Origin: Arabidopsis thaliana
Lineage: Eukaryota; Streptophyta; Magnoliopsida; Brassicales; Brassicaceae
Reading direction: 5' to 3'
Assembly (NCBI RefSeq): GCF_000001735.4
Contig: NC_003075.7
Location: 4,155,001 to 4,219,000, forward strand
DNA: 64,000 nt
Of the stretch, positions 21,844 through 33,345 are shown one piece after another. The first letter of the stretch is position 1, and each line of letters starts with the position of its first letter. The notes under the pieces were generated by a model that was not told the DNA's origin, did not search any database, and saw nothing but the letters and a program-made list of their open reading frames with translations. The position numbers and the translations under genes were made by a program.

Positions 21844-23490
21844 ACTCCCCAAACTTAGTCTTTGCTTGCCCTCAAACAAATAATCAAGAACAAGGTGGAG
21901 GTGAGGTTTGAAAGCGGGGACTCAGAGCCAAAGCACCAGATAAACCAGATGAAATCAATGTCCAAGTTGAAAGTTCTAAGGTGCAAGATCGAATTCTACT
22001 TAAAAACATTAGCCATGCCTCATCATCAATCCGACTCATATGCTCGACCTACACAAGTTTTCAAATCTACCAATCCCTTTAACATTCATTAGTTCTGGAA
22101 CGTGAATCAAGCAATGCATCATCAATGAACTCATTTGGCTAAGGTAAAAGGTCAAGAGACAAAGATGGTCCCTTACAGAATAGGCTTCAGTAACAGGGGA
22201 TCTCTCAAAAAATGATTAAGCTTTAGTAGAATGCTAAAGGTAAGTCCCAAGCTATGCATACAGAGATAAGATCCCATCTACCCAGAATACATCAAATAAA
22301 GCTCTAATGGTAATCCCATCTCCAATCCCAATATAAAAACTTAACTCTACCCTTTGCATTCATGAATCTTTTAAGCCTTTTTTCTAATCATTCTTTTCTT
22401 TTCTCTTAACTCTAGGAGAAGCTTTCTCAACACTTTGATACATCTAGCGGATTTGGATTTCTTTAACAACTAAGGTTCCTGTTTTTAAACATTCTAAAAC
22501 CAAGGGCTTTTGCCCATCTTCAATAACTAACAAGAACTCTTTCTTTTCTTTACAAATCCCAAAACCTTTACTAGATTTTTTCTGCTTCTTTAGCTTACTT
22601 CACCTAGAGTCTTTTACCTTTTCTTATCAATGAATCAAGCCCTTTTCTTCTTTTAAACACATCCCAACCCAAAGTATAAGCGCCCACCTAGTCCTATCTA
22701 GTCCGAAAAATGCGAACTAGAACTACATGAGACACTATCTCTGTCGTTACGAACCTAACACTTTCTACCAAGCTTAATCGGAATAAGACCTCACAAACAC
22801 TCACAAGTGATATAGGGCTTGAAAGAAAGTCTAGGTTTGGGTTTGGGTTTGGGTTAACTGCTCTAATAAGGAGAGTCAGCTACTTGAATTAAAAGAGTGA
22901 TCAAAATGAATAAGAAAATCCAAGTATTTTAGGGTATCCATGAGTTCAAATTTGATGCAGACATGATAATTAAAGATCAGATTCAGGTTCAAATTGATAG
23001 GGAATGGTATCAGATCATGACAGTGTGGTCGAGTAGAGCAATCTAGGCATGGTTCAGTTTTATTTCAAATTCATTGACTACGCAACAGACAACTAGCAAC
23101 GAGGGCATTGAGTTTATCCGGTGAACCAAAATGCTTACAACGCTATCTCATCATTATCCCCTATGCATATGCAACAATCCTAAATGAAACACTCTAGACT
23201 CGATCCTAAATGTAATGCAACTACATGAACACTCTTTTTTTTTTGTGAAATCGTTTTCTGAAATTTTTCAAATTTTTTTTTGGTTTTTCTATGCCTTAGA
23301 TGAATGCAGACTCAAAAATATACACAATGCAACACACACTTCCTGAGCCCTCCCCCAAACTTAAATCACACAGTCCACTGTGCGCATAAACTTGGAAGAG
23401 AGTACTCAGGACAAATCCAATCACAGAAATAAAATGAAGAAACAAATCACAACAGATGGTATAATACAATGGTGAATTGACGCGCTTACC
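21844..23490 (-). other. Conserved 3' internal non-coding region of family B
   Basis: It runs from the polypurine tract (21844-21857) to the ATHILA ORF. No long frame is present. A core at about 22678-22800 is nearly identical to 55430-55555 of family C. A TTTGGG repeat lies at about 22830-22853. The - strand end next to the polypurine tract (TTTGAGGGCAAGCAAAGACT) is shared with families A and C. Confidence 0.7.
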
Positions 23491-25361
23491 TCAGTCGAAG
23501 AATAAACGTAGTTGCTTGTCAATGGCTGCCTGTGATTGCTCCCAGGCAATAGACGAACCACCTTGTTCTGTATCAGCTCCAACAGGTGGGTACTCGACCT
23601 CATCAGCTCTGTGGCGGCCAGCACCGCTCTGTGGATACTTGACTTCTCTCCTTATGCTGCGGCCAGCACCGCGGTCGAGTGACCTTCTCGAGTGAATGAG
23701 GCGTGATATGCTGCTAGATCGAGTGAGTGTAGCCTTCCTTCTTCTCTTGTGCTCCCGGGATTCGAATGACGAATGCCTAGCCGGGACATGTGAGACTCTC
23801 TGCTCGCTAAGCTCAGGCCTGTGCTCAGGCTCATCAAATCTCCTCGATGGCATCTCCAGAGGAGGTTGTCCCTGTGGAATAGCAGTGGTGGAGGAGGAAC
23901 AACTCAGCTTATCTGTCAGAAGCTTGATAGTCTTGAAACACTTGGCGAGCAGCTTATCCTGCTTCTTGCACCACTTTTGCAGTTTACTGTTGTTCTTATG
24001 AGCTTCAGTCAAGCTCTTGCTCTCCCTCGCTGGAGGTACATGTTCACCAAAGTGATACATGCTAGTGTCGAACTCCACTGCTCTGTCTTCATCCATCCCA
24101 TCCGAAGCAGCTTCTTCTAGAAGATCATCTTCATCCAATGACGGAGCGTTCCCATAGTAGAGGCGTCCAACCTCAGGCCGAAAATCAATGTTATCTCCCT
24201 CTATTATCCGTGTAACCTCAGGGCTGGGGAGAAGGATGCTAGCTCTCTTGTCTGTAGAATGCTCAAACCTGAACCTGTGCAAGTCGTCAACCATTGCAAA
24301 CTCCAGGAATTCGCAGTGACGTAGGTGCTCGATATCCATTGCTCGCGGCTCGAGTCCATCAGAAGTGATTGGGACTCCACAAGCGATCAGAATCGGTGTC
24401 ACAACACCACCTATGCACAGAGCGCCTCGTGCTCTCTTGTGGTTATTGCTGACAGCCCAGCTCTTATATCCACAGTAGATGGATCAGAAGAAGTATCGAG
24501 AGAGGTGTGTCATTGATTTCACCTTGGAGAGACATGCCATTCTTAGTTTGGCGCAGAGTTCCCTTGAGAGCCATTGCGATCATCTCCATATCAGAGTTAG
24601 TAACCGTCCCTGTGATCTCTTGGGAGTAGAGTACATTGGCTATAGAACGTAGGAAGTACTTGATGACAGCGCTGCGTATCTGATTGCTCTTTGACCTGGA
24701 AGAATTCAGCGGTACAGAGCTGCCAATGGTGATCCACAAGTCTTTCAACTCTTCTCTGTCATACTTGGGCCTTAGATCCCGTTCCACTGGGGAAACCAAA
24801 CAATTCTTCCAATCGCTTGATTGATAACCTATACTCACGACCATACACAGAGAATCTCAAGAATCCCAATCCTTCACAATCCAACTCATCAGAGGTCATA
24901 CCTTGGTAAAGCTCCACTTGCAGCGTGGAGAGGAACTGAATTGTCTCATCTTCATATGCTACATACGGATAAGCCATCAGAGTGTCCATATGACAACTCT
25001 GGTACAGGTGCTGAACATCCTCCAACAATCCGAGTTGTGCAAGTGTGGTCAGGCAAGGATACCTCATGCTACAGAACTCATTCAGCTTGAAGAGCCTAAT
25101 ATATTCCTCAGCAGGCAATACGTCGGGCTTGTGCAGAAGTTTGGTAGCTCTGCGAGTATGCTCAGGCATGTACTCATCTTCCAGATATTCGTCTATAAGC
25201 TCATACCTCTCTGTCATCGCTCTCTTCCCTCGGGCTATCTCAGCTTTTCTTCTAAAGCTTTCATATTCTCTTTGTTCTCTCTCAGGCCTTGAAGAAGACG
25301 ACTCTGTGTCATCCATGTTGTAGTCAGGATCAACAGAAGAACTGCCACTGTAATTGCTCAT
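23491..25361 (-). pseudogene. ATHILA ORF (Athila retrotransposon ORF-1 type protein), frameshifted
   Basis: Three overlapping frames make one protein. The first (25361-24759) starts MSNYSGSSSVDPDYNMDDTE and includes EEYIRLFKLNEFCSMRYPCL and RLSIKRLEELFGFPSG. The second (24844-24464) includes ELKDLWITIGSSVPLNSSRS and IANVLYSQEITGTVTNSD. The third (24402-23491) begins MTPILIACGVP, has LEPRAMDIEHLRHCEFLEF, and ends in a coiled-coil/basic tail with SQAAIDKQLRLFFD. This arrangement matches the Pfam ATHILA family, whose function is unknown. It occupies the position after pol in Athila, where envelope-like genes sit; no signal peptide or membrane anchor is visible here. Two frame changes break it. 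Confidence 0.78.
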
Positions 25362-26460
25362 GATTCCCCTGTAGAAATTTAGAACTCAAAGCTCAAATGT
25401 CAATAGGTTAGTCTCAAAGATAGCAATGAAGCCAAAATTGTTATCAATATGCAATGAAATAGACCCTATTGATCGAGTACAATTCTGTACTCGAGTAGAC
25501 TGAGCTGTTCCTGAGTTCCCCTTAGACGAATTGGATCGAGTATCTTCTCCGAATTTGAGTTGGAATGCTTCAGTAGGTCGAGTGAGTCGTGAAGCCTAGA
25601 GGTCGAGTAACTTCTCTGAAGTTGAAAGGCTCTGTTGAATTCAAGAACAAGAAACCGAGTTGCTTTTGTAGGGGTCGAGTGCTTTATGGTCGTCGAGTGA
25701 ATTGTTGAAATCGGTTGAGGCGGCGTCGGTCGAGTGCGGCTACGAGACTGGGAAACAAGGTCGAGTAGCTTCTTTTGAAAGAGACGGCGGTTGATGTGGA
25801 TGAATTTGTCGAGTATATAAAAGGAATCGAGTGAAGTGGTCTGGTCGGGTGACGGAGGGAATGAACTGGTAACGGCGGCGCGGAGGTCGAGTGGCTCTAG
25901 GAGGTCGAGTGAAGTTATCTGGATCGAGTGGCTCTTTGAACGGCGATTCGTGGTGTAGAGAGATTGGAGTGTCGGTGGTGAGATGAAAAGAGGTAGGTCG
26001 AGTGGATTTGTTGAAGTCGAGTGAAGCTTCAAAAAGAGTGGTTGAGGTTGAGTTTTAGATTCTCTCTCCAGTTTATCCTAAGCGCGTGGCCCACACTCTG
26101 TTGACTGAGAAAATTTGCAGAAAACCTACTGTAAACTGCAGGAAATCCCTGCAAGTCTCTGTAGCTTCTCCCTGCAAGTCTCTGTAGCTTCTGTTGGTCG
26201 GGTAAAATAATGATTTAAATTTTTTTGGGTTTTAAATATCACTCACACTCGACCAATGTACTCGATCTCTAGGCTCTCTGTAGAGTAAAAGTTTTGAATT
26301 TTTACTCTAGCCTCACGTTATTCCTCTAATCCTGAGAACCACAAACACAACAAAAACAAATCAAAAATAACAAGAAAGTAAAAATTATTCACAAGGATAA
26401 TCATGGGACTTCCTCCCAAGTGAGCTTGTTTAAAGTCTCTAGCTTGACACCTCACACTTA
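25362..26460 (-). other. Leader between protease and ATHILA ORF, rich in GGTCGAGT
   Basis: About 20 TCGAGT motifs crowd 25480-26030, on a background that happens to be open on the - strand for 188 codons (25466-26032). The composition (Leu/Ser/Thr-rich, low complexity) is explained by the motif repeats, so I do not treat it as a gene. A 23-bp unit (ccctgcaagtctctgtagcttct) is repeated at about 26150-26192. Confidence 0.6.
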
Positions 26461-29183
26461 TCAAGAGGAAAATGAACTATAGAGAGGGTCTGCATAATCC
26501 TCTCTGATACCATCATCATACTCAGCGTCCTCCCTGGAGAATTGTGCAGCAGAATACTCAATTCCCCTCTCTTCAAAATATGCTTTTTTCTCCTCTGGAG
26601 GGTAATCTGTCTCTTCAGACCATCTTGAAGTGAACTTCTTTCTCGGGATAGTGTCAATCCCGCCTTTAGGTTGAGCTTCTTTCTGCAACTGATTCAGCTT
26701 ACTTCTAAGTTCCTCAACAGTGTGGGCTAGCTTCTCTATAGTTTCATCTTGCTTATCAGACCTCTTTTTAAATTCTTTCACTCTTTCAGTCTCATATTCT
26801 TCTCTTGAGATCACTCTATCATTTCCAGAGGTTCTTCCATCTTCTGTTAACCCTTGTGGAGTTTTGTTGATGCCAAACTGCAACTTGATATGCTTTCCAA
26901 GGTTGAGACTTATTTTCCCTTCCCTGACATCTATCACTGCTCCCACTGAAGCTAAGAAGGGTCTTCCCAGTATTAAGGAATCCTTATGCTCTACTTCCAT
27001 ATCCAGCACCACGAAGTCTGTAGGCACTTCTACTCCATTAATCATGACTGGTACATCTTTAAGCATGCTGAAGGGTCTTCTGGAAGACCTATCCGCAAGG
27101 ATCAAAGTCAGGTCACAAGGTTTATACCGAATAAACTCTAACCTTCTTGCCACAGAGAGTGGCATTAAGCTGACAGAGGCTCCGAGATCGCACAGGCAAT
27201 CGCTAAAAGCTAATTCCCCAATGGAACATGGTAGAGTGAAAGATCCAGGATCTTCTAACTTCTCTTGAACAATCCTCTTATCAGCAGCTCGAGATGGAGT
27301 GCATCACTTTCATCATCTGAATCATGATACATCTTGATCCTTTCCAGTATCAAATTTCTCACATCTTTGTGAGGATCAGGAATCAGGTTGAGAACTTCCA
27401 TCAGTGGCATCACTACTTCAATCTCGTCCAGCTGCTTCGCTGCAACAGACTTGTATTTCTCCATCCACGCTTTCCTGAATGTCCACGGAAGAGCACGTGA
27501 GGGTAGTGGAGTAGGTTTGAATCGTTTTACCATTCTCTCGATTATGGCGGCCTTCTCTTCCGAGGTGGATTGAGTGAGATGGCGAGAACCAGCAGAATGG
27601 TTGAATTTAACAATAGAGACTTCAACTTGGGTAGAAGCCTCCCCTTCTTGAACATCACTGTCCCCAATGATGAAATCAGGGACAGGTCGAGTTGGCAGCT
27701 CTCGATCATGGCATATGGTGATGGCGTTAGCAGCTGCATACTCCTTTGGATTCTGTATTGACTTCCCAGGAAGTCCTGTAACTTTTGGTGTAGAGGTAGA
27801 TGATGATTGTCCTTCCAAATATCTGACTTTGGTATTCAATGCCTCCACTTTGGTAGCTGCAATCCAGCTTATGGTGCAATTCAGATAATTTCTTAGCAAT
27901 TTCCATTGAGCTAGATGATTGTCCCTGTAGCAGCTGTTGTACCATCTGTTTCATTTCAGCATCAGGAGCAGCAGGACCTTGGTTTTGCTGAGGTGCAAAC
28001 CCAGGTGGTGGTTGTTGTTGGTAGTTCCCCTGAAATTGCTGTTTGGGAACGAAACCTTGGTTGTATGGAACAAAAGGTTTGTTCTGCCCTTGTTGTTGCT
28101 GTGGAGGATACACCTGATCCTGAGATTAGCAACGTTGGTGCTGCGGTAGGAGAGGTTGGGGTTGTTGGTTTTGAAGTTGTTATACCCTTTGTAGCCACCT
28201 TGGTTGTTGTTGATGTAGCTGACTTCTTCCAACAGGTTACCCTCCCCATCTTGGACTTGAAACTGCTCGTCATCAACAAGGAAGTGCACATGCTTCTGCT
28301 GGCTAAGAAGAATCCTGTCCAGCTTGTCATTCAGCGTTTTGATCTCCTTCCTGTGTTTGTCATCAGAGTCAGCTGTGCCTTTGACGGTCCTATCGCAGTC
28401 CTCGTTGTAATTACCATCTGATTGAGCAAGGTTCTCAACCAATTCTCAGCCTTCTTCAACATCTTTGTTCTGGAAATTTCCATTGCTGGCGGTATCCAGA
28501 AGCATTCTGATGCGTGGTAGGACTCCTCTGTAAAGAGTGCTGAGCAGAGAGGCTTTAGTAAAGCCATGATGAGGGCATTGGTTGGTGTAACCCTTGAAAC
28601 GCTCCCATGCTTCACATAAGCTTTCACCAGTCTTCTGTGAGAAACCAGAAATCTCATTTCTGAGTCTTGCAGTTCTGGCATTGGAGAAGAACTTTGATAG
28701 AAAAGCCTTCTTACAATCATCCCAAGTGGTGATTGAGTCATGGAGCAAATTCTTCTCCCAGATGTGTGCTTTGTCGCCCAAGGAGAATGGAAACAAACGG
28801 AGCTTGAATCCGTCTTCACTAACACCATTGATCTTTGTTAGGTTGCAGAGCCTATCGAATTCATCAAGGTGGTCGAGTGGATCCTCCATTGGCAGACCAT
28901 GGAATTTGTTCCCCTGAATCATCGAGATGAGACCACTCTTAATCTCGAAGTTGTTGTTCTGGATAGCAGGAGGTGCAATTCCTTTCCTCTGACGGTGATC
29001 ACGTGGTGCATCTCCAGCACCAATGTTGGCAGGGCCATTTTGTTGATTCTATTCTTCAGCCATTTCGACTGGTTGCTGAGGTACAAGGTTGACTGTGTTT
29101 CTCCTTTCTCTGAGTTCGCGAGCTATGTGGTCGATGTTGTCGTTGAAAAGGAGGTTCTGATTGCCTGTTGATCGAGTTCGCAT
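26461..29183 (-). pseudogene. Family B gag-protease polyprotein, several frameshifts
   Basis: The start at 29183 gives [20 protein letters not shown], then a stop near 29050. The gag core (28922-28446) includes [40 protein letters not shown] and [18 protein letters not shown]. Next come a Gln/Pro-rich linker ([20 protein letters not shown]) and a coiled-coil piece ending [16 protein letters not shown]. The retropepsin region has CLCDLGASVSLMPLSVARRL and [19 protein letters not shown]. Four or more frame changes separate these pieces. Protease is followed by a charged tail, not RT. Confidence 0.82.
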
Positions 29184-29310
29184 ACAACAGAGGTGTACCT
29201 GGATCAAGAAGACAACAAGGAAAACACACAGTTAGCAACCGATTTGAAAATTGAAAAAGAACTTGATCTAAGCAAGTCTGAAATCTCAAATGTAACAAAC
29301 AAACACCCAA

Positions 29311-29325
29311 TCGGCAATGGCGCCA
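29311..29325 (-). other. Primer binding site of family B (tRNA-Asp type)
   Basis: TGGCGCCATTGCCGA on the - strand, 3 bp from the LTR end, differs at one position from the tRNA-Asp site TGGCGCCGTTGCCG. Confidence 0.82.
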
Positions 29326-29328
29326 AAT

Positions 29329-31072
29329 TGATAATAGGTTTTTAATCAATTAAACCTAAAACACTATCATGTCGTTGTAGTACTGAAGGTTGTCAATCCA
29401 AATGGGTGTGATGCTAACAATCAAGATGTGATCAGAAGTCACTAAGTCAAGCCAAGCAATAACAGGTTTTGGTGTGTTCTAGCAGTCCTAAGTGAACCTG
29501 CAGAAAACAGAAAATCAAGCAGAAACAAATAAACACTCGACCAACACAGCTCGTTACAGAGCACTGGGTGTGGTCGAGTGACAGGTCGAGTAACAGACAG
29601 AAAATGTAACAGGGATACTCGACTGCACAGTCTGTTGCCAGACAACTGGGTGGTCGAGTACCAGGTCGAGTAACAGTAAAGAATTGCAGAAACTAAGCAA
29701 CAGATGACAGGATGCAGTAAACAGCAGTAGAGTAAACAATAAAATCAATCAAATAAAGAATTCCCGAGAATGGGGTAATCGAGTAGTTTCGTTTCCTCAG
29801 TTTACAAGTGATTGACATGCTCAATAAATTACCCTACACAACAAGTTCATTAACCAAATCTAAGTGCCACCGCAACAGAGACCCTCAAGTTAACCTAGTC
29901 CCAGACTCAATCACCATTGACGAGAGCTAACCTAACAAGCATTACGAATGAACAAGTTAAAGCCAAAACGCTCCCTGCAACCAATACCTTGGTACAGGGC
30001 CACGAATCTCTGAAATTAGTGGTTCAGACATTTCATCGAACACCTATTGGGCGCGGAAATGTCTGGGCTCAAATTCCAGTTGATCAGAAAGCAATAGGCA
30101 TTAAGAACAACTAATCCAGAAGGGATCTATCAATCAATACTCAACCACCTAGCATACTGAGAATTCTACACTACTCTAACCCATCCTCAGAAACCTATTC
30201 ACTACTCAGACATCATAACAGAAAGCATAAACGTTGAACAACTTGAAAACATGATAACAACTGTGTAACAGCAGGATGATAACAGAATGAACAACAGTAA
30301 ACGAAATCAAGAACAGAAACTAAATACTGAATACTGAATAGATAAAGAAAAATCCGGATTACAAAAGGTCTAGAACACAAGGTCTGCGGAATAAAACTAG
30401 ATAAAAACTTGTCTGCGAAAATGTGAAGTACATGCTACTTATAGCCAAATATTCCGAAACCCTAATACTTAAAACGACGAAGTATTGGGACGGATTAAGA
30501 ACTGTACTCAACCCACGTAGTCGAGTGGGAGGTCGAGTGAATAGCTTCTTTTCTTCCTTGTGCTCGAGTGTCTGGTTGAGTGCGGGATGAAGAAAACTCT
30601 GAAGCTTGCCATCGAGTATGTAGTCGAGTGGTGGTGATGGAGATACTCGACTTCAAGGTAGAGTGGCGAGATCGAGTAGTGGTCTGGCAATGAAGGTGAA
30701 GACACTCGACCTCGGGGTCGAGTGATGGTCAGGTGATGGGATGAAGACACTCGACCTCGGGGTCGAGTGATGTGGTGAAGTAGTGATGTCCTCTACTCGA
30801 CCAGGGGGTCGAGTGATCTGTTGAGATCTTGAAGCTCCTACTCGACCTCGGGGTCGAGTGGTTTGACATGATCAGGTCCGCTTCTTCCAGATAGCTCGTC
30901 AACAGCTCCAAATCACATGAAATCAACGCAAATATGCAATATGCATGCAAATCTATCCTAAACATGTAATTAAAGTGATGACAAATGATGAGAAATGGTA
31001 TAAAACAGTGATGATATGATGCTAAAGTGATGACAAATGGATGCTCAAAACTTGCAAAATACACACTTATCA
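29329..31072 (-). repeat. 5' LTR of family B (complete, 1744 bp)
   Basis: The ends are TGATAA...TTATCA. It includes the TCGAC-motif array (about 30508-30862) and further motifs at 29537-29670. A TATA-like CTATAAGTAG on the - strand lies at about 30436-30445 and is a plausible promoter. The right flank (31073) continues into the + strand relative. Confidence 0.87.
30436..30445 (-). promoter_or_regulatory. Putative LTR TATA box of family B
   Basis: GGCTATAAGTAGC on the - strand is preserved at the same place in the truncated LTR (about 21190-21199) and in the + strand LTR (35591-35601). This conservation in three copies supports a core promoter. Confidence 0.5.
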
Positions 31073-31073
31073 G

Positions 31074-32571
31074 GGACAAGTATCTAGCTCCATTGAGATT
31101 GCTAAAAAGATATCTGAATTGCACCAAAAGCTAGACTGCAGCTACAATGACCTGAATGCAAAAGTTGAGGCGTTGAATTCTAAAGTCAGATACTTGGAAG
31201 GAGAATCCGCATCTACCTCTTCTCCCAAAGTTACGGGACTTCCAGGGAAGTCAATTCAGAATCCCAAGGAGTATGTTAATGTTCATGCTATCACCATAAG
31301 GAGTTATCCACTAGAGAGAGACCCAAGTCAGTCACTGAGGATAGTGCATATCAAGATGGGGAGGATTTTAGTCTCAATGAAGATCAAGTTGACAAACCAA
31401 CTGAAGTACTCGAGCCCATACTCGACCGTGATACTCGACCAACCAATCCATTAACATCATCCGCTGCTCTAAAACTAGTTGCTGCTAAAAACAATGAGAT
31501 AGCATTCATTCCTCCTCCTTACAAGCCTCCACTTCCATTTCCTGGTCGACACAAGAAAGAGGTAGAAGATAAGTATAGAGCTATGTTTGCCAAGAATATC
31601 AAGAAAGTCGAATTAAGGATACCTCTTGCTGATGCTCTCACGCATATCCCGGATTCCCAAAAGTTCCTCAAAGACTTGATCATGGAGAGAATTCAAGAGG
31701 TTCAGAAAACAACAGTTTTGAGCCATGAGTGCAGTGCCATCATACAGGAGAACGATGTCTCAGAAAAGCTAGGAGACCCTGGTTCATTCACTCTACCATG
31801 CTCCCTAGGTTCATTGACTTTCAATAAATGCCTTTGTGACCTAGGACCATCAGTAAATCTCATGCCACTCTCAGTAGCTAAGAGGTTGGTTTCAACAAGT
31901 ATAAAAACTGCAATATCTCCTTGATCTTGGCTGATAGGTCTGTTAGACTACCTCATGGGTTATTAGAAGATTTGCCTATCAAGATTAGAAATGTGGAGGT
32001 GCCTACAGACTTTGTAGTGCTAAACATGGATGAAGAACCAAAAGATCCCTTGATATTAGGAAGGCCGTTTTTAGCTACAGTTGGAGTAATCATAGATGTT
32101 AAGCAAGGAAAGATTGATCTTAATCTGGGGAAGAATTTTGAAATGAAGTTTGATATCAATGATGCTATGAAGAAGCCGACAATAGAAGAACAGACCTTCT
32201 TAGTTAAGGAAGTGGATCGGCTAGCTGGTGAACTGCAAGTGGAACTTAAAGAAGCAAATAATTAAAAAACTGTTTTGACTAAGAGTGGTAAACCTGGGTA
32301 TCTCCCTAGTGAAACTTTGAGTTCTGAGAAGTCATTAGAGTCACACAAGGCAGCAGTTGGCTCACAGGTTTACAAGGGCTTGATGGAGTCTGACACGAAG
32401 ATTATAAAAGCTAATGAAGTAAGTTCAACACATGCTCGACCAAATGATTCCACCAACAACTCAAAGAAGCCTCCAACTTGTCCTGAAAGCTCATGCTCGA
32501 CCAAACAACTCAAGGCAAGCATTCAGACGTCAGATGATTGGTTAGAACTCAAGGGGAGATCTAAATGGTAG
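31074..32571 (+). pseudogene. Gag C-terminus and retropepsin-like protease of the + strand element
   Basis: Frame pieces encode [16 protein letters not shown], then (after a shift near 31310) PPPYKPPLPFPGRHKKEVED, MFAKNIKKVELRIPLADALT, and the protease segments [20 protein letters not shown] and [20 protein letters not shown] with a shift at about 31920. A charged tail continues to 32571 with a stop at 32265. No RT follows. Matches to 26461-27800 of family B are clear at the protein level. Confidence 0.78.
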
Positions 32572-33345
32572 GACAAAGCCATACAAAGGCCAACACATAT
32601 TGTGAAAGAGCTGAAGGATCAAATCAAGGAGCTCAATAGAAAACTCAACCAAGTACCACTCAACATCAAGGACGCCCCTGACAATGGAGCCACTATTCTG
32701 GTCAGCAAAGAAGGATGTGAATTCACATCGGAATGGTATAGAGGAGAAGACTATCTTAATAAAAAAAGAAGCTTACTATGAGGACATGGCCACTGAGTAC
32801 CCAATTGCAGACTTGTCAAGAAATCCTAATGAGTATGATGATCACTCTACTCAAGAAGGAGAGGAGACCTCATTTCCTCTCTCCAATCCACCTTGAGCCT
32901 AATGAGTATGAGAAGTCAAGCTTAGAGACATAAAAGAGGCTCACTTGGGAGGGAATCCCATGTCTATCTTTGTACATATCTTTATTTTTCCTTATTGTTT
33001 TTGATGCATTTGGTTAGTGTCTTCAGGAGAAAAGTATAAAGAGCTGAGTGAAGTGGATTCTGGCTCTGAGAGTACAGAAGTATACTCGACCACAGAGCAA
33101 TGAAAAATACTCGACCATGTTTTAGCTTATCCACGCTAGGAGATCACTCGATCACGGTGTTGGCCGCAACAGAAGAAGGGAGATCGAGTATACTCATGGC
33201 GGTACTGGCCGCCATAGAGGCAATGAGGTCGAGTACCGACATGCTAGAGCTGAGACAGAACTGGGCGACTCTTCACTAGCCTGGGAGCAATCACATGTAG
33301 CCATTGATGACCAACTCCGTTCATTCTTCGACTGAGGTAAGCGCC
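32572..33345 (+). pseudogene. Degraded spacer and C-terminal remnant of an ATHILA ORF
   Basis: Fragments near 32580-32900 have many stops. At about 33190-33340 the sequence corresponds to the last 50 codons of the family B ATHILA ORF (GPAAIEAMRSST-like, then LGAITCSH and ending FID*), including gcaatcaca...ttcttcgactgaggtaagcgc at the same relative place. The body of the ORF has been deleted. Confidence 0.55.

Larger units (their letters stand above)
21047..31072 (-). mobile_element. Family B: Athila-like element with gag-protease and ATHILA ORF, no pol
   Basis: The complete 5' LTR is at 29329-31072 and a truncated 3' LTR at 21047-21843. The primer site next to 29329 is tRNA-Asp type, and the polypurine tract TTTGGGGAGT precedes the 3' LTR. 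Order on the - strand: gag, protease, a TCGAG-rich leader, the ATHILA ORF, then about 1.6 kb of conserved non-coding DNA. No RT or integrase is present between protease and ATHILA ORF, although the regions on both sides are well preserved. The 3' LTR is cut at 21047 by the neighbouring gypsy element. Confidence 0.85.

Noticed and set aside
23696..25323. Several + strand frames across the ATHILA ORF
   Set aside because: Antisense shadows of the - strand ORF, with no family resemblance.
23491..25361. Envelope gene of a retrovirus-like element
   Set aside because: The ORF has the position but no signal peptide, transmembrane segment or cleavage site visible. It matches the ATHILA ORF type of unknown function.
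25466..26032. 188-codon - strand frame between protease and ATHILA ORF
   Set aside because: Its content is explained by the stop-free GGTCGAGT repeats. No domain and low complexity, so it is treated as a leader.
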